From Actinoplanes sichuanensis (GTDB lineage Bacteria; Actinomycetota; Actinomycetes; Mycobacteriales; Micromonosporaceae), in assembly GCF_033097365.1 (NCBI RefSeq), contig NZ_AP028461.1, positions 7,936,001-8,000,000 of the forward strand: 64,000 nt of DNA, read 5' to 3'. This document shows positions 1-9,696 of this stretch, piece after piece. The position numbers and the translations under genes were made by a program. Below the pieces are notes generated by a model. The model worked only from the letters and a program-made list of their open reading frames with translations. It had not been told where the DNA came from and did no database searches. How positions within the stretch are numbered: position 1 is the first letter of the stretch; each line of letters starts with the position of its first letter.

Positions 1-170
1 TCCAGGGCGGCGTGTTCCTGCGCGAGTTCGTGGCCGAGGGCGTGGAGTGGGCGCACATCGACATCGCGGGCCCCGGTTACCACACCGGTGAGGCGAACGG
101 TTACTGGACGAAGGGTGGCACCGGCATCCCGGTCCGCACCTTCCTCCACCTCGTCGACGAGCTCTCCTGA
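1..170 (+). CDS. pepA: Leucyl aminopeptidase, C-terminal 55 residues (partial)
   Basis: The reading frame beginning at base 3 encodes the end of an M17-family leucyl aminopeptidase, a cytosolic zinc/manganese exopeptidase. The stretch around WAHIDIAGPGY and the terminal GTGIPVRTFLHLVDELS are typical of the conserved C-terminal catalytic domain, where the HxDIAG-like segment lies near the active site. The start lies outside the window. The gene ends in TGA at 168-170 and is followed directly by a strong hairpin. Its position upstream of the lipoamide genes matches pepB in the M. tuberculosis order. Identification is confident although only the tail is visible. Confidence 0.85.
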   Translation, partial: QGGVFLREFVAEGVEWAHIDIAGPGYHTGEANGYWTKGGTGIPVRTFLHLVDELS

Positions 171-177
171 CGCGGCG

Positions 178-207
178 GGCGCCGCCCGGATCACACCGGG
201 CGGCGCC
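178..207. terminator. Bidirectional terminator hairpin between pepA and the convergent small gene
   Basis: A perfect 12-bp stem (GGCGCCGCCCGG at 178-189, complement at 196-207) with a 6-base loop lies directly after the pepA stop and overlaps the 3' end of the convergent gene on the minus strand. There is no good T-run, which is common in actinobacteria. Confidence 0.65.
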
Positions 208-511
208 GCTGCCGTTCGTTGTAATCGCGCATCCGCTGTGGATAGCCGAGGAGTTTCACGTCGTAAATCGGCATGCTGAGCTGGTGCGCGAATTTCCAGG
301 CGACATCGGGTGAGCCGATTCGGCGACGGGTCCATTCACCGTCGTGTGCCACAAGCAACAGGGTGGTCTCGGTCACTGTCGTCTGTGGCTCGATGAAAGC
401 CTCGACTCCCTGCTTCGTACGGAAGAATTGCGTAAGATGCTCCAGATCGGCCTGGTTGACCTGTCGGCCGCCGGGTCCGCTGGCCCGGGGACGCCGCCGA
501 AACCAAGCCAC
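191..511 (-). CDS. Conserved small basic protein of unknown function (106 aa)
   Basis: I place the start at GTG 509-511, because a clear GAGGAGG ribosome binding site lies a few bases upstream; a longer in-frame extension to 601 lacks one. The protein begins VAWFRRRPRAS and has a mixed alpha/beta-looking body with HDGEWTRRRIGSPDVAWKFAHQ and a basic tail. No enzymatic motif is visible. It sits between pepA and lpdA and converges on pepA. Function unknown. Its amino acid composition and good ribosome binding site make it more likely real than a shadow frame. Confidence 0.6.
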   Translation of the reverse strand: MAWFRRRPRASGPGGRQVNQADLEHLTQFFRTKQGVEAFIEPQTTVTETTLLLVAHDGEWTRRRIGSPDVAWKFAHQLSMPIYDVKLLGYPQRMRDYNERQRRRPV

Positions 512-675
512 TGCTCCTCCTCGCGTTCGATCCCGCAAGGGTACGTCGGACCGACGTGTCGTGGGGCACCTGACTGCATTGACCGGGTCGAGAAGTGACA
601 AGATGTCGGTGACGGGACTGTGACCGTTTCCATTGTGTGACCCACACCGGAGACGATGCGACCACTGGAGTCAAC

Positions 676-2067
676 GTGAGCCAGCCCAACGGCGGAACCT
701 TCGACATCGTCATTCTCGGCGCCGGCAGTGGTGGCTATGCGGCCGCCCTGCGTGCCGCTCAGTTCGACCTCAAGGTCGCGCTGATCGACAAGGCCGAGCT
801 CGGCGGCACCTGCCTGCACCGCGGGTGCATCCCCACGAAGGCCCTCCTGCACGCCGCGGAGATCGCCGACCAGACGCGCGAGAGCGAGCAGTTCGGCGTC
901 AAGGCCGACCTCGTCGGCATCGACATGGCGGGCGTCAACGCGTACAAGGACGGAGTTGTCGGCCGTCTCTTCAAGGGTCTGACCGGCCTGCTCGGCCACA
1001 ACAAGAACATCACGATCGTCCAGGGCGAGGGCAAGCTCGTCAGCAAGGACACCGTCGAGGTCGCCGGCCAGCGCTACACCGGCCGCAACGTCATCCTCGC
1101 CACCGGCTCCTACTCGCGCTCGCTGCCCGGCCTCGAGGTCGACGGCAAGCGGGTGCTGACCAGCGAGCACGCTCTCAAGCTGGACCGGGTTCCGCAGTCG
1201 GCGATCGTGCTCGGCGGCGGTGTGATCGGCGTCGAGTTCGCCAGCGTGTGGAAGTCGTTCGGCGCCGACGTGACCATCATCGAGGCCCTCCCCCGCCTGG
1301 TCGCCGCGGAGGACGAGGAGATCTCGAAGCAGGTCGAGCGCGCCTTCCGCAAGCGGAAAATCAACTTCAAGGTCGGCAAGCCGTTCGAGAAGGTCGAGCA
1401 CACCGACAACGGCGTCAAGGTCACCATCGCCGGCGGCGAGACCCTCGAGGCCGAGGTGCTGCTGGTCGCGGTCGGCCGCGGACCGACCACCGCCAACCTG
1501 GGGTACGAGCAGCAGGGCATCACCCTCGACCGGGGCTTCGTGATCGTCGACGAGCGCCTGCGCACCGGTGTCGGCAACATCTACGCCGTCGGCGACATCG
1601 TCCCCGGTCTGCAGCTCGCGCACCGCGGCTTCCAGCAGGGCATCTTCGTGGCCGAGGAGATCGCCGGCAAGAACCCGGCGGTCATCGACGAGGCGGGCAT
1701 CCCGCGCGTCACCTACTCCGACCCCGAGGTCGCGTCGGTCGGCATCACCGAGGCCAAGGCCAAGGAGCAGTACGGCGCGGACAAGGTCTCGACGTACAAC
1801 TACAACCTCGGCGGCAACGGCAAGAGCCAGATCCTCAAGACGGCGGGCTTCATCAAGCTGGTCCGGGTCGAGGACGGCCCGGTCGTCGGGGTCCACATGG
1901 TCGGCGCCCGGGTCGGCGAGCTCGTCGGCGAAGCCCAGCTGATCACCAACTGGGAGGCCTTCCCCGAGGAGGTCGCCCAGCTCGTACACGCCCACCCGAC
2001 GCAGAACGAGGCGCTGGGCGAGGCCTTCCTCGCGCTCGCGGGCAAGCCGCTGCACGCGCACAGCTGA
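676..2067 (+). CDS. lpdA: Dihydrolipoyl dehydrogenase (E3)
   Basis: This flavoprotein reoxidises dihydrolipoamide on the E2 subunits of 2-oxoacid dehydrogenase complexes, passing electrons to NAD+. The N-terminus shows the FAD dinucleotide-binding motif GAGSGGYAAA, followed by the redox-active disulfide GGTCLHRGC (Cys46 and Cys51), an NAD-binding GGGVIGVEFA segment, a second FAD motif (IYAVGDI) and the C-terminal interface motif HAHPTQNE with the catalytic His-Glu pair. I chose GTG at 676, preceded by GGAG, because it gives 463 residues, the usual size; an upstream start at 637 would add a 13-residue unconserved leader. It lies 55 bp upstream of sucB and is probably co-transcribed with it, supplying E3 to the same complex. 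Confidence 0.95.
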   Translation: MSQPNGGTFDIVILGAGSGGYAAALRAAQFDLKVALIDKAELGGTCLHRGCIPTKALLHAAEIADQTRESEQFGVKADLVGIDMAGVNAYKDGVVGRLFKGLTGLLGHNKNITIVQGEGKLVSKDTVEVAGQRYTGRNVILATGSYSRSLPGLEVDGKRVLTSEHALKLDRVPQSAIVLGGGVIGVEFASVWKSFGADVTIIEALPRLVAAEDEEISKQVERAFRKRKINFKVGKPFEKVEHTDNGVKVTIAGGETLEAEVLLVAVGRGPTTANLGYEQQGITLDRGFVIVDERLRTGVGNIYAVGDIVPGLQLAHRGFQQGIFVAEEIAGKNPAVIDEAGIPRVTYSDPEVASVGITEAKAKEQYGADKVSTYNYNLGGNGKSQILKTAGFIKLVRVEDGPVVGVHMVGARVGELVGEAQLITNWEAFPEEVAQLVHAHPTQNEALGEAFLALAGKPLHAHS

Positions 2068-2122
2068 TTCGAACACAGCTGATTTCGATCGCGTTCTGAC
2101 GTCATAAGGAGTTTGGGAAGAG

Positions 2123-3892
2123 ATGCCGACATCGGTAACCATGCCGCGGCTGGGTGAGAGTGTCACCGAGGGAACCGTGACGCGCTGGCTCAAGCAGGAG
2201 GGCGAGCGCGTCGAGGCGGACGAGCCGCTGCTCGAGGTCTCCACCGACAAGGTCGACACGGAGATCCCGTCGCCCGCCGCGGGCATCCTCTCGCGGATCG
2301 TGGTCGGCGAGGACGAGACCGCGGAGGTCGGCAGCGAGCTGGCCGTCATCGCGGGTGACGGTGAGGACGCCGGTTCCGCCGCGCCCGCACCCGCCCAGGA
2401 GCAGCAGGCCGAGGCCGAGCCGGAGCCCGCCGCTCCGGTCACCCCGTCGACCGAGAAGCCGGTCGAGGAGGAGGCTCCGGCCCCGCAGAGCGCCGCCCCG
2501 GCCGCCGGTGGCGAGGGCACCGAGGTGAAGCTGCCGGCGCTCGGCGAGAGCGTCACCGAGGGCACCATCACCCGGTGGCTGAAGGCCGTCGGCGACACCG
2601 TCGAGGCGGACGAGCCGCTGGTCGAGGTCTCCACCGACAAGGTCGACACGGAGCTGCCGTCGCCCGTCGCCGGCACCCTGCTGGAGATCAAGATCGGTGA
2701 GGACGAGACCGCCGAGGTCGGTGCCGTCCTGGCGATCGTGGGCACCCCGGGCAGCGCCCCGGCGGCCGCTCCGGCGCCCGCTCCGGAGCCGGAGAAGCCC
2801 GCTGCGGCCCCCGCGCCGCAGCAGGCCCCCGCACCCAAGGTGGAGAGCGCACCGGCCCCGAAGATCGAGAGCGCACCGGCGCCCAAGATCGAAAGCGCGC
2901 CCGCTCCCGCTCCCGCTCCCGCAGCGGTCCAGTCGAACGGGGCCGGTGACGCCGGTTACGTGACCCCGCTGGTCCGCAAGCTGGCCGCCGAGAAGGGCGT
3001 GGACCTGTCCAGCCTGACCGGCACCGGTGTCGGTGGCCGAATCCGCAAGCAGGACGTCATCGACGCCGCCGAGAAGGCCGCCGCGGCCAAGGCTCCGGCG
3101 CCGGCAGCTCAGGCCGAGAGTGCTGCCGCCCCGGCTCCGAAGGCGGCGCCCAAGGCGGAGCCGAGCCCGCTGCGTGGCCGTACCGAGAAGCTGACCCGGA
3201 TCCGCGCCACGATCGCCCGCCGGATGGTGGAGTCGCTGCAGGTCTCCGCGCAGCTCACCACGGTGGTCGAGGTCGACGTGACCAAGATCGCCAACCTGCG
3301 GAACAAGGCGAAGGCCGACTTCCAGGCCAAGCACGGCGTGAAGCTGACCTTCCTGCCGTTCTTCGCCCTGGCCACGGTCGAGGCGCTGCAGCAGCACCCG
3401 GTGGTCAACTCGTCGATCGACGTCGAGGCGGGCACCGTCACCTACCACGGCGCCGAGCACCTGGGCATCGCGGTGGACGCGCCGAAGGGCCTGGTCGTCC
3501 CGGTCATCAAGGACGCCGGTGACCTCAACCTGGCCGGCCTGTCCAAGCGGATCGCGGACCTCGCGGACCGGACCCGGAACAACAAGATCGGGCCGGACGA
3601 GATCGGTGGCGGCACGTTCACGCTGACCAACACCGGTAGCCGGGGCGCGCTGTTCGACACGCCGATCATCAACCAGCCGCAGGTCGGCATCCTCGGTCTC
3701 GGCGCGGTCGTCAAGCGCCCGGTGATCGTGAACGACCCGGACCTGGGCGAGATCATCGTGCCGCGGTCGATGGTCTACCTGGCGCTCTCCTACGACCACC
3801 GGATCGTGGACGGCGCGGACGCCGCCCGCTTCCTGAGCACCATGAAGGAGCGCCTGGAGGCTGGGCACTTCGAGGCGGACCTGGGCCTGTAA
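2123..3892 (+). CDS. sucB: Dihydrolipoamide acyltransferase (E2), actinobacterial SucB/DlaT type
   Basis: This is the acyltransferase core of an actinobacterial 2-oxoacid dehydrogenase complex. Two lipoyl domains are present (residues about 1-80 and 130-210), each with the lipoylation site STDKVDTE (Lys43 and Lys173). They are separated by Ala/Pro-rich flexible linkers. A peripheral-subunit-binding domain follows ([17 protein letters not shown], residues about 275-315), then the catalytic domain ending in [11 protein letters not shown], with the active-site His559 and Asp563. AAGGAG lies upstream of the ATG. The length (589 aa) fits the two-lipoyl actinobacterial form, in which this protein often serves both pyruvate and 2-oxoglutarate dehydrogenases. 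The lipoyl group would come from LipB and LipA, encoded 5-9 kb downstream. Confidence 0.95.
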   Translation: MPTSVTMPRLGESVTEGTVTRWLKQEGERVEADEPLLEVSTDKVDTEIPSPAAGILSRIVVGEDETAEVGSELAVIAGDGEDAGSAAPAPAQEQQAEAEPEPAAPVTPSTEKPVEEEAPAPQSAAPAAGGEGTEVKLPALGESVTEGTITRWLKAVGDTVEADEPLVEVSTDKVDTELPSPVAGTLLEIKIGEDETAEVGAVLAIVGTPGSAPAAAPAPAPEPEKPAAAPAPQQAPAPKVESAPAPKIESAPAPKIESAPAPAPAPAAVQSNGAGDAGYVTPLVRKLAAEKGVDLSSLTGTGVGGRIRKQDVIDAAEKAAAAKAPAPAAQAESAAAPAPKAAPKAEPSPLRGRTEKLTRIRATIARRMVESLQVSAQLTTVVEVDVTKIANLRNKAKADFQAKHGVKLTFLPFFALATVEALQQHPVVNSSIDVEAGTVTYHGAEHLGIAVDAPKGLVVPVIKDAGDLNLAGLSKRIADLADRTRNNKIGPDEIGGGTFTLTNTGSRGALFDTPIINQPQVGILGLGAVVKRPVIVNDPDLGEIIVPRSMVYLALSYDHRIVDGADAARFLSTMKERLEAGHFEADLGL

Positions 3893-3904
3893 GTGTCGTG
3901 ACAT

Positions 3905-3944
3905 CGGGGGGTGCGCCGTCACGGCGTACCCCCCGGTTTGTTTT
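3905..3944 (+). terminator. Rho-independent terminator after sucB
   Basis: A 13-bp stem with one wobble pair (GGGGGGTGCGCCG, a 3-base TCA loop, then CGGCGTACCCCCC) is followed by GGTTTGTTTT. This is a classic intrinsic terminator closing the lpdA-sucB unit. Confidence 0.85.
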
Positions 3945-3976
3945 GGATCGTGCGATTTTCGGGAAAGAATCACGTC

Positions 3977-4894
3977 ATGCGCATCGTCATGGCCGGGGCG
4001 TCCGGATTCCTGGGCAAGCGGCTCGCCGAACGGCTGCGGCAGAGCGGCCACGACATCGTCCGGCTGGTCCGGCGGCCCGCCGAGCGGCCGGATGAGGCCA
4101 CCTGGGATCCGGCGCAGGGCCGGCTGGACGGCGCGGTGCTGGCCGGCGCCGACGCGGTGATCAATCTCTCCGGGGCGAACGTCGGCGACAAGCGGTGGAC
4201 GGCGGCGTACAAGCGGGTGCTGCGGTCCAGTCGGATCGACACCACCGACACCCTGGCCCGGGCGATCAGCAAGCTGCCGGAGGGCGATCGGCCGCGGACG
4301 CTGCTGCAGAGCTCCGGCGTGGGGTGGTATGGCGACACCGGCGACCAGGCGGTTACCGAGGAGGCACCGGCGGGCACCACCTTCCTGGCCGATCTGTGCC
4401 GGGTGTGGGAGGCCGCGGCCCGGCCCGCCGAGGACGCCGGGGCCCGGGTGGTGCTGCTGCGCACCGCGCCGACGATCGACGCCGGCGGTTCGCTGATCAA
4501 GCCGCTGCTGTTGCCGTTCAAGCTGGGCGCGGGTGCCCGGATCGGCGGCGGGCGGCAGTGGATGGCCTGGATCGCCCTGAACGACTGGCTGGCCGCGGCC
4601 GAGTTCCTGCTGGGCCGGGACGATGTGGCTGGCCCCGTCAACATGGTGTCGCCCAAGCCGGTGACCAACGCCGAGTTCACCCGTGACATGGCCCGGGTGC
4701 TGCGCCGGCCGGCGTTGCTGTCGGTGCCGGGGCCGGTTCTGGACCTGGTGATCGGCGAACTGGCCGGGGAGGCGCAGCGTTCTCAGCGGGTGCTGCCGGG
4801 AGTGTTGAGTAATGCCGGATTCGAGTGGGCGTACCCCGATATGGTGGACGCCCTCGCGGTTGCTCTGCGCCCCGAACCGGCGGTGACCGGGTAA
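3977..4894 (+). CDS. TIGR01777-family NAD-dependent epimerase-like protein
   Basis: An extended short-chain dehydrogenase/epimerase-like protein of 305 residues. The N-terminus MRIVMAGASGFLGKRLAE carries the Rossmann motif GxxGFLG, and the YGDTGDQAVTEEAPAG and RTAPTIDAGGSLIKPLL segments are typical of the YfcH/Rv2216 family. The C-terminus (RVLPGVLSNAGFEWAYP) matches the small DUF1731-type domain of this family. The substrate is unknown. The start ATG at 3977 lies just upstream of the Rossmann fold. Its place between sucB and lipB is the conserved actinobacterial order, but no role in lipoate metabolism has been shown. Confidence 0.85.
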   Translation: MRIVMAGASGFLGKRLAERLRQSGHDIVRLVRRPAERPDEATWDPAQGRLDGAVLAGADAVINLSGANVGDKRWTAAYKRVLRSSRIDTTDTLARAISKLPEGDRPRTLLQSSGVGWYGDTGDQAVTEEAPAGTTFLADLCRVWEAAARPAEDAGARVVLLRTAPTIDAGGSLIKPLLLPFKLGAGARIGGGRQWMAWIALNDWLAAAEFLLGRDDVAGPVNMVSPKPVTNAEFTRDMARVLRRPALLSVPGPVLDLVIGELAGEAQRSQRVLPGVLSNAGFEWAYPDMVDALAVALRPEPAVTG

Positions 4895-4914
4895 AGCGGC
4901 TCAGGGTTTCTTGC

Positions 4915-4920
4915 TAACCT
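4915..4920 (+). promoter_or_regulatory. -10 element (TAACCT) for a leaderless transcript
   Basis: TAACCT sits 7 bases before the ATG at 4928, with no Shine-Dalgarno in between. This places the predicted transcription start at or next to the start codon. Confidence 0.4.
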
Positions 4921-4927
4921 GCGGCTG

Positions 4928-6799
4928 ATGTCCGTAGCCGCCCCTGCCCCCGCCGCGTCCGCTGATCCGCCCGTCGAGCCTCCGGCGCTGTCTCGCGCCC
5001 GTCCTTGGCGCGTCCATCTGACGGTCGCCATGCTCGCCCTCGGCCTCGCCGTCTATGTGACGAACGGTCTGTGGCGTGCCCCGTATCAGAACGGCCTCTC
5101 CGACAACATCGGTGACCAGGCGTTCTTCGAATGGCTACTGGGCTATGGCGTCTACACGCTGGGACACGGCTCGGATCCGTTCTTCACCGACCTGCTGAAT
5201 GTGCCGTGGGGGGTGAACCTGGCGGCGAACACCTCGATCTCGGTCTACACGATCCTGTTCGCCCCGTTGACCTACCTGGCCGGCCCTCAGGTCAGTTATG
5301 TGACCATCCTCACGTTGAACCTCGCCGGGTCCGCTTTCGCCTGGTATCTGTTCCTCAACCGCTGGCTGGTCCGCAGCCCGCTCGCGGCCGGATTGGGCGG
5401 CATCTTCTGCGGGTTCGCGCCGGGCTTCATCTCGCACGCCAACGGCCACCTCAACTGGACGGCGGGCTGGGTCGCGCCGGTCGTGGTGTGGCAGGTGCTT
5501 CGCCTGCGGCAGCCGGGCCGCTGGTTCCGTAACGGGCTGGTGCTGGGCCTGATGCTCGCGGCGTTCTTCACGATCGCCGCCGAGGGGCTCTTCTACACCG
5601 CGCTGGCCAGCGGCATCTTCATCCTCACCTGGGCGACGGCCAAGGCGGTCCGGACCGAGGTCAAGGCGGCGTTCACCACGGTGCTGCGGGCGCTCGGAGT
5701 GACCGCGGTGGTGGCCGGTGCGCTGCTGGCCTATCCGCTGTACATGCACTTCGCCGGCCCGCAGACGTTCTCCGGGACCGGGTTCAACCAGCGCTACTTC
5801 GCCGAGGACGCGGCCGCCTACCTGTCGTTCCCGAGCCGCTCGCTGGCCGCGATCTTCGGGCTGGGCTCCGATCTGGCGCCGAACCGGACCGAGGAGACCT
5901 CGTTCTTCGGTGTGCCGCTGGTGCTGCTGATCCTGGTGTCGCTGGTGCTGGTCTGGCGCCGGTCGAACCCGGGCCGGCGGGCCACCCTGCGGGCGATCAT
6001 GCTGGTCGGCTTCCTCTTCCTGGTGCTGTCGCTGGGCCCGCGGCTCAACTGGATGGACGCCGAGCTGCCGGTCCCGCTGCCCTACTCGCTGCTCGCCCAC
6101 CTGCCGCTCTTCGACGCGGCACTGCCGCTGCGTCTGGCGCTGGTGGTGGCCGTGGTCTTCGGCGTGGTGCTGGCGCTGGTCACCCAGGAGCTGTTGGAGC
6201 GGCGGTTCTCGCCGACCGTGCAGACCGGGCTGACCGCGGCGATCGTGGCGGCGCTGCTGCCGATCCTGCCGCTGCCGGTGCGCCACCAGCAGCGGGCCCC
6301 GGAGCCGGACTTCATCGCCAACGGCACCTGGCAGCGGTACGTGTCGGACAACGGGGTGATCTCCGCCCTGCCGTTCGCGCTGAACGTCACCGCCGACGGG
6401 CAGCGCTGGCAGGCCTACACGATGGCCCGCGGCGGCCCGCAGTTCCGGATCCCGGGCGGCTACTTCCTCGGCCCGATGACCCACACCGAGGAGGGTCGTA
6501 AGCAGATCGGCCGGATCGGCGCGCCCAACCTGCCGACCGACTGGCTGTTCACCCGAGCCGCGCTGTACGGCTACGTGACCGAGCTCAGCGACGGGGACCG
6601 GGCGCAGGCCCGCGCCGACTTCAAGTACTGGGGTGTCGAGGCGGTGTTCCTGCCCGAACAGATAACCGGATCCGACCACATGACCCTGTTCCGTAACGCG
6701 GTCCTCGTGACGGCCACCGATCTGCTCGGCGAACCGGAACGCGTCGACGACGTTCTGGTGTGGCGCATCCGTCCCGGCGTGGACCCGATCGACCGATGA
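4928..6799 (+). CDS. Polytopic membrane protein, first of two tandem paralogues
   Basis: A 623-residue integral membrane protein with roughly 11-12 hydrophobic segments and a soluble C-terminal region from about residue 450. After the first membrane segment comes a conserved loop, NGLSDNIGDQAFFEWLLGYGV and [16 protein letters not shown], then HANGHLNW. Acidic residues in the first external loop followed by many membrane helices resemble GT-C glycosyltransferases, so a lipid-linked sugar transferase is possible but unproven. The next gene encodes a close paralogue with the same motifs and overlaps this one by 4 bp (ATGA), so the pair is an operon and a gene duplication. Function unknown. Confidence 0.75.
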   Translation: MSVAAPAPAASADPPVEPPALSRARPWRVHLTVAMLALGLAVYVTNGLWRAPYQNGLSDNIGDQAFFEWLLGYGVYTLGHGSDPFFTDLLNVPWGVNLAANTSISVYTILFAPLTYLAGPQVSYVTILTLNLAGSAFAWYLFLNRWLVRSPLAAGLGGIFCGFAPGFISHANGHLNWTAGWVAPVVVWQVLRLRQPGRWFRNGLVLGLMLAAFFTIAAEGLFYTALASGIFILTWATAKAVRTEVKAAFTTVLRALGVTAVVAGALLAYPLYMHFAGPQTFSGTGFNQRYFAEDAAAYLSFPSRSLAAIFGLGSDLAPNRTEETSFFGVPLVLLILVSLVLVWRRSNPGRRATLRAIMLVGFLFLVLSLGPRLNWMDAELPVPLPYSLLAHLPLFDAALPLRLALVVAVVFGVVLALVTQELLERRFSPTVQTGLTAAIVAALLPILPLPVRHQQRAPEPDFIANGTWQRYVSDNGVISALPFALNVTADGQRWQAYTMARGGPQFRIPGGYFLGPMTHTEEGRKQIGRIGAPNLPTDWLFTRAALYGYVTELSDGDRAQARADFKYWGVEAVFLPEQITGSDHMTLFRNAVLVTATDLLGEPERVDDVLVWRIRPGVDPIDR

Positions 6800-8745
6800 A
6801 TTCGGGGCTGGATAATCTCCGCGACGTGACGATCGCCGCGCCCGCCCCGGAAACGGACCTGACGACCGCAACACCCGACGACGAGATCACGCCGGACGAG
6901 GCCGGTACCCGTAAGAAGCGCACCTGGCCGGCCCACCTGATGATGGCGGTGGTCTCGCTGGCCGCAGCCGTCTACGTGTGCCAGGGCCTGTGGGCCGCGC
7001 CGTACCGGAACGTGGTCGCTGAGAACGTCAGTGACCAGGGCCAGTTCGAGTGGATGCTGTCGTACGGCGTCTACATGCTCCAGCACCTGAGCAATCCGTT
7101 CTTCACCGATCTGCTGAACGCGCCTCGTGGCGTGAACCTGGCGATGAACACGTCGAGCACGTTCTACGCCGTCGTGTTCGCCCCGCTCACCCACTTCGCC
7201 GGAGCGCAGGTCACGTTCGCGACGATCATGACGCTGAACCTGGCCGGGTCCGCCTTCGTGTGGTACCTGTTCCTGCGCCGCTGGCTGGTCCGCAGCGGGC
7301 TCGCGGCGGCGGTCGGCGGCCTGATCTTCGGGTTCAGCCCGGGTCTGGTGTCGCACGCCAACGGCCACCTCAACTGGACCTCCGGCTGGATGGTCGGGAT
7401 CGTCGCGTACTGGGTGTTGAAGCTCCCGGAGCGTGGCCACTGGCTGCGTAACGGCATCGTCCTGGGCCTGCTCTGCACCATGGGCTTCTCGGTCGCGGCC
7501 GAGGCGCTGTTCTTCGCCGCCCAGGCCAGCGGTCTGTTCCTGTTCGTCTGGCTGCTGTCGCGGGCCGGCCTGCGGGAGGCGAAGACCGCGATCAAGCCGG
7601 TGCTGCTGTCGCTGGGTGTGACCGCGGTGGTGGCCGGCACGTTGCTGGCGTGGCCGCTCTACATGCACTTCGCCGGGCCGTTGAAGTTCTCCGGCACCGG
7701 GTTCGGGATGAAGCAGTTCTCCGAGGACCTGGTCGCCTACGCGGCGTTCCCGCTGCAGTCGGTGGCCGGCAGATTCGGGTGGGGCGCCGACCTCGCGCCG
7801 AACGCGACCGAGGCCACCTCGTTCCTGGGTGTGCCGCTGATCGTGCTGTTCTTCGTGGCGCTGGCGCTGCTCTGGCGCCGCTCGGCCCCGGACCGGCGGG
7901 TCACGCTGCGCGCGCTGAGCGTCGTGGCGATCGTCTTCTTCATGCTCTCGCTCGGCCCGCGGCTGCAGTTCCTGGGCGAGGAGCACTCGAACATCCCGCT
8001 GCTCTACGCGCTGCTCACCGAGGTCCCGCTGTTCGACTCGGCACTACCGGTCCGTTACACGTTCGTCGTGGTGATCGTGTTCGCGCTGGTCATCGCGATG
8101 CTCGCGGACGAGGTGCTGCGCAGCCGGGACAGCCTGATCCGCAGCCGCACCGCCCGGATCGGGTTCGGTGTGGCGATCGTCGCGGTGCTGGTTCCGATCG
8201 CCCCGCTCCCGCTGAAGACCATGGAACGCTCGCCCGAGCCGGTCTTCATCTCCAGCGGGCACTGGGAGGACTACGTCTCGGACCACGGGGTGATCACCTC
8301 GCTGCCACTGTCCAGCGAGGTCGCGGTGGACGCGATGCGCTGGCAGGCGTACACGATGGCCCGTGGCGGCGACCGGATGTTCAAGATCCCGGCGGGGTAC
8401 TGGCTCGGTCCGCAGGACTACACGGAGGCCGGCCGGCACGACACCGGTCGGCTCGGCCCGCCGGAACGGCCGACCGCCAAGCTGTTCTACCGGGCCGCCA
8501 GGTGGGGCAACCGTCCGCAGCTGACCAACCTGGACCGGGCGCAGGCCCGGATCGACCTCGCCTACTGGAAGGTCGAGACGATCTTCCTGCCCGCCGAGCT
8601 GACCGGGCCCAAGGGCCACCTGAACCGGGACGCTCTGCTCCAGGTGGCCACCGAGATGCTCGGCGAGCCGGAGCAGGTGGACGACGTGCTGGTGTGGCGC
8701 ATCCGTCCCGGAGTGGACCCGGTCGACCAGTGGGAAGAGGGCTAG
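6796..8745 (+). CDS. Polytopic membrane protein, second tandem paralogue
   Basis: A 649-residue paralogue of the preceding protein. It shares the loop [36 protein letters not shown], the [12 protein letters not shown] segment, the MHFAG motif and the C-terminal end [15 protein letters not shown]. The start is taken at ATG 6796, overlapping the upstream stop in an ATGA, which implies translational coupling; a GTG at 6827 is an alternative. About a dozen hydrophobic segments indicate an inner-membrane location. The two proteins differ mainly at the N-terminus, where this one has a longer acidic cytoplasmic leader. Function unknown; a GT-C-like transferase is a guess only. Confidence 0.75.
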   Translation: MNSGLDNLRDVTIAAPAPETDLTTATPDDEITPDEAGTRKKRTWPAHLMMAVVSLAAAVYVCQGLWAAPYRNVVAENVSDQGQFEWMLSYGVYMLQHLSNPFFTDLLNAPRGVNLAMNTSSTFYAVVFAPLTHFAGAQVTFATIMTLNLAGSAFVWYLFLRRWLVRSGLAAAVGGLIFGFSPGLVSHANGHLNWTSGWMVGIVAYWVLKLPERGHWLRNGIVLGLLCTMGFSVAAEALFFAAQASGLFLFVWLLSRAGLREAKTAIKPVLLSLGVTAVVAGTLLAWPLYMHFAGPLKFSGTGFGMKQFSEDLVAYAAFPLQSVAGRFGWGADLAPNATEATSFLGVPLIVLFFVALALLWRRSAPDRRVTLRALSVVAIVFFMLSLGPRLQFLGEEHSNIPLLYALLTEVPLFDSALPVRYTFVVVIVFALVIAMLADEVLRSRDSLIRSRTARIGFGVAIVAVLVPIAPLPLKTMERSPEPVFISSGHWEDYVSDHGVITSLPLSSEVAVDAMRWQAYTMARGGDRMFKIPAGYWLGPQDYTEAGRHDTGRLGPPERPTAKLFYRAARWGNRPQLTNLDRAQARIDLAYWKVETIFLPAELTGPKGHLNRDALLQVATEMLGEPEQVDDVLVWRIRPGVDPVDQWEEG

Positions 8746-8748
8746 GCT
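8743..8748 (+). promoter_or_regulatory. -10 element (TAGGCT) of leaderless lipB
   Basis: TAGGCT overlaps the stop codon of the upstream gene and ends 7 bases before the lipB GTG. No Shine-Dalgarno is present, consistent with transcription starting at the start codon. Confidence 0.45.
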
Positions 8749-8755
8749 TGCGGCC

Positions 8756-9385
8756 GTGACCTCTACCGTGCTCACCGTTCTCCGTCCCGGCCTCGTCGAC
8801 TATCTGGAGGCCTGGGAGGAGCAGAAGCGCCTGCACGAGGGTGTGGTCGCGGGCACCCAGCCGGACACGGTGTTGCTGCTGGAGCATCCGAGCGTCTTCA
8901 CGGCCGGTAAACGGACCGAGCCGGCCGACCGCCCGTTCGACGGCACTCCGGTGGTCGACGTCGATCGGGGCGGCCGGATCACGTGGCACGGGCCGGGTCA
9001 GATCGTCGGCTACCCGATCCTCAAGCTGCCGGACCCGGTGGACGTGGTGGCCTACGTCCGCCGGACCGAGCAGATGCTGATCGACGTCTGCGCCGAGTTC
9101 GGTGTGATCGCCGAGCGGGTCGAGGGCCGCAGCGGAGCCTGGGTCCGGGCCACCGAGGGCGGGCTGGATCGCAAGATCGCGCAGATCGGGATCCGGGTGT
9201 CACGTGGGGTCACCCTGCACGGCTTCGCCCTCAACTGTGACTGCGATCTATCCAACTTCAATCGTTTCGTTCCGTGTGGCATCCGCGACGCGGGCGTCAC
9301 GTCGCTCAGCGCCGAGGTCGGCCGCCCGGTCCCGGTCGCCGAGGTCATGCCGGTCGTCGAGCGCCACCTGGCGACGCTGATCTGA
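8756..9385 (+). CDS. lipB: Octanoyltransferase LipB
   Basis: LipB moves the octanoyl group from octanoyl-ACP to the lipoyl domains of E2 and H proteins, the first step of lipoate assembly. The 209-residue protein shows the family signature [19 protein letters not shown], the catalytic Lys140 (DRKIAQIG) and the acyl-thioester Cys174 (FVPCGI). The GTG start has no ribosome binding site but a -10 box 7 bases upstream. The predicted targets SucB and other E2 proteins are encoded nearby, and lipA lies 3 kb downstream, separated by two minus-strand genes. The stop overlaps a tiny membrane-protein gene. Confidence 0.95.
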   Translation: MTSTVLTVLRPGLVDYLEAWEEQKRLHEGVVAGTQPDTVLLLEHPSVFTAGKRTEPADRPFDGTPVVDVDRGGRITWHGPGQIVGYPILKLPDPVDVVAYVRRTEQMLIDVCAEFGVIAERVEGRSGAWVRATEGGLDRKIAQIGIRVSRGVTLHGFALNCDCDLSNFNRFVPCGIRDAGVTSLSAEVGRPVPVAEVMPVVERHLATLI

Positions 9386-9549
9386 TGGCGCTCTACCGCA
9401 ACCCGCGCGACAAACGGGTCTTCGTGCCCCGGCCGAACGGCAGCGTGGTGCTCAATTTCGGTCACCCGATCGCCTGGGCCATCCTCATGTGCATGACGGT
9501 GATCCCGTTCGTGATCGTCGCGGTGGTCACGGTCGCAGTCCTCCTCTAG
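9385..9549 (+). CDS. Small single-span membrane protein (54 aa)
   Basis: The ATG overlaps the lipB stop in TGATG, suggesting translational coupling. The protein begins ALYRNPRDKRVFVPRPNGSV with VLNFGHP, a pattern I associate with DUF5808-like short domains (a D-x-RVFVP ... NFG-x-P run), and ends in one strong hydrophobic helix (AWAILMCMTVIPFVIVAVV). Function unknown. It is below the size many gene finders keep, but the coupling and clean membrane segment support it. Confidence 0.55.
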   Translation: MALYRNPRDKRVFVPRPNGSVVLNFGHPIAWAILMCMTVIPFVIVAVVTVAVLL

Positions 9550-9696
9550 CCGGCTCGAGCGGCCCCGCGACAGCACCCACGACCGGCCGCGGGGTTCTCA
9601 CCGCGCCCACCGGATACGCCCCGGCGGTCGCGGTGGAGGCCGGGAGTGGGCAGCCACCTCGCGGTGTGGCTCACGGTGCTTCTTCTGGCCGTACCA

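Noticed and set aside
2059..2084. Direct repeat CACAGCTGATT at the lpdA stop as a regulatory site
   Set aside because: It looks like a small local duplication that includes the stop codon; there is no dyad symmetry and the ribosome binding site of sucB is separate.
373..2886. Long minus-strand open frame of 837 codons antisense to lpdA and sucB
   Set aside because: It mirrors the codon structure of two certain genes, is rich in Ala/Gly/Ser/Asp/Arg without any fold motif, and has no ribosome binding site. High-GC genes regularly open such antisense frames.
5135..7986. Minus-strand open frames of 470-580 codons opposite the membrane paralogues
   Set aside because: Composition (Arg/Gln/His/Glu/Gly-rich, without hydrophobic cores) is the typical antisense shadow of membrane-protein genes. 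The plus-strand proteins have clear paralogy and membrane helices.
9561..9600. Terminator after the small gene downstream of lipB
   Set aside because: CCCCGCG and CGCGGGG could pair over an 18-base loop, but the loop is long and no T-run follows, so support is too weak.
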